A stretch of 64,000 nucleotides of DNA from NCBI GenBank assembly GCA_910587595.1, contig CAJULQ010000007.1, positions 1 to 64,000 on the forward strand, read 5' to 3'. The notes below the pieces were generated by a model. That model ran no database searches. It was not told the DNA's origin and saw only the letters and a list, made by a program, of their open reading frames with translations. Positions 63,761-64,000 of this stretch are shown here, in pieces; position 1 is the first letter of the stretch; each line of letters begins with the position of its first letter. Position numbers and translations under genes: made by a program. Source of the DNA: an uncultured Christensenellaceae bacterium. Lineage in GTDB: Bacteria; Bacillota; Clostridia; Christensenellales; Pumilibacteraceae.

Positions 63761-64000
63761 ATGCACTATGATAATTGTAATGTTGTTTTGGATTGGGATG
63801 GCGAAGGTAACGCAATATACGACCTAATGGAAAATTGGATTGTAAAATTTGCGACGAGTTTTCCTGTGAAATATATGGAGTTGTTTGCTTTTCATAATGT
63901 TACAGGCTCGCCGTTGGGGGCAATAATCGGGGAACTTTCGAAAGCTATAGGGAATGAGCTTACGCATGGCGGCATTGTGCCTAAAGCCAACGTAAATAGG
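63761..64000 (+). CDS. Start of an unknown protein, possibly FtsK/SpoIIIE-like (cut by window edge)
   Basis: The ATG at 63761 follows AGAGGA; 80 codons remain open to the end. It reads YDNCNVVLDWDGEGNAIYDLMENWIVKFATSFPVKYMELFAFHNVTGSPLGAIIG. The run from a strand pair to helix and SFPxKYxELFAF resembles the region ahead of Walker A in large FtsK/SpoIIIE-type translocases, but no ATPase motif is inside the window, so the call is tentative. Confidence 0.4.
   Translation, partial: MHYDNCNVVLDWDGEGNAIYDLMENWIVKFATSFPVKYMELFAFHNVTGSPLGAIIGELSKAIGNELTHGGIVPKANVNR

Overview
The window looks like a piece of a Bacillota (Clostridia-type, probably gut) chromosome or assembled contig in which several mobile elements sit side by side. 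The evidence is strong AGGAGG-type ribosome binding sites throughout, a gut-type tetracycline ribosomal protection gene, paired large serine recombinases, and Clostridia-like metabolic genes (iron alcohol dehydrogenase, LysR, AraC and trehalase remnants). No rRNA, intact tRNA or CRISPR array is visible. Base composition changes in blocks that match the gene layout. All product names come from reading motifs by eye; no database was searched.

Region 1 (1-9690, minus strand): one tightly packed, leftward operon of about 23 small genes with distinctive codon use. It includes an HUH-type rolling-circle replication protein, a helix-turn-helix protein, two DNA methyltransferases that both carry poly-G tracts (one is out of frame), a PAPS-reductase-like ATP pyrophosphatase, many small zinc-ribbon proteins and a ribbon-helix-helix-like protein at the operon head. 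Upstream of rep lie a large imperfect inverted repeat and a consensus plus-strand promoter that would make a short terminated RNA; together they resemble a rolling-circle origin with counter-transcribed RNA control. This is probably a phage-plasmid or integrated plasmid-like element.

Region 2 (9700-14760, plus strand, AT-rich): a tet(32)-like gene with leader peptide and attenuator, then a small protein, a SnoaL-like protein, two GNAT acetyltransferases and a zinc-ribbon protein. It is a resistance cargo block.

Region 3 (14.8-52.3 kb, plus strand): a siphovirus-type prophage. Order: HTH protein, SNF2 helicase, replication genes, repeat array (possible origin), late regulator, HNH, terminase, portal, protease, capsid, head-tail genes, tail chaperones with a -1 frameshift, tape measure, tail and fibre genes, holin, two tandem large serine recombinases. 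Inserted between these are accessory modules: cytosine methyltransferase plus a PAPS-reductase/SAM-synthetase fusion, amidoligase plus gamma-glutamylcyclotransferase, ParB-methyltransferase and small unknown genes. Seven copies of one promoter (TGGRCT, exactly 17 bases, TATTGT or TATAGT) precede accessory modules and the recombinases, several of which end in their own terminator. No endolysin was recognised.

Region 4 (52.3-54.3 kb, very AT-rich): a TIR-like protein and an HNH protein, a likely defence cargo at the prophage edge. Region 5 (54.3-59.6 kb): a toxin/immunity-like pair, a PPOX-fold protein, iron alcohol dehydrogenase, LysR, and decayed genes (acetyltransferase, flavoprotein, AraC, trehalase) around a 3' fragment of tRNA-Ser that marks a former or present integration site. 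Region 6 (59.9 kb to the end): a tyrosine integrase followed by an AT-rich unknown gene set with a repeated operator-like site; the last gene runs off the window.
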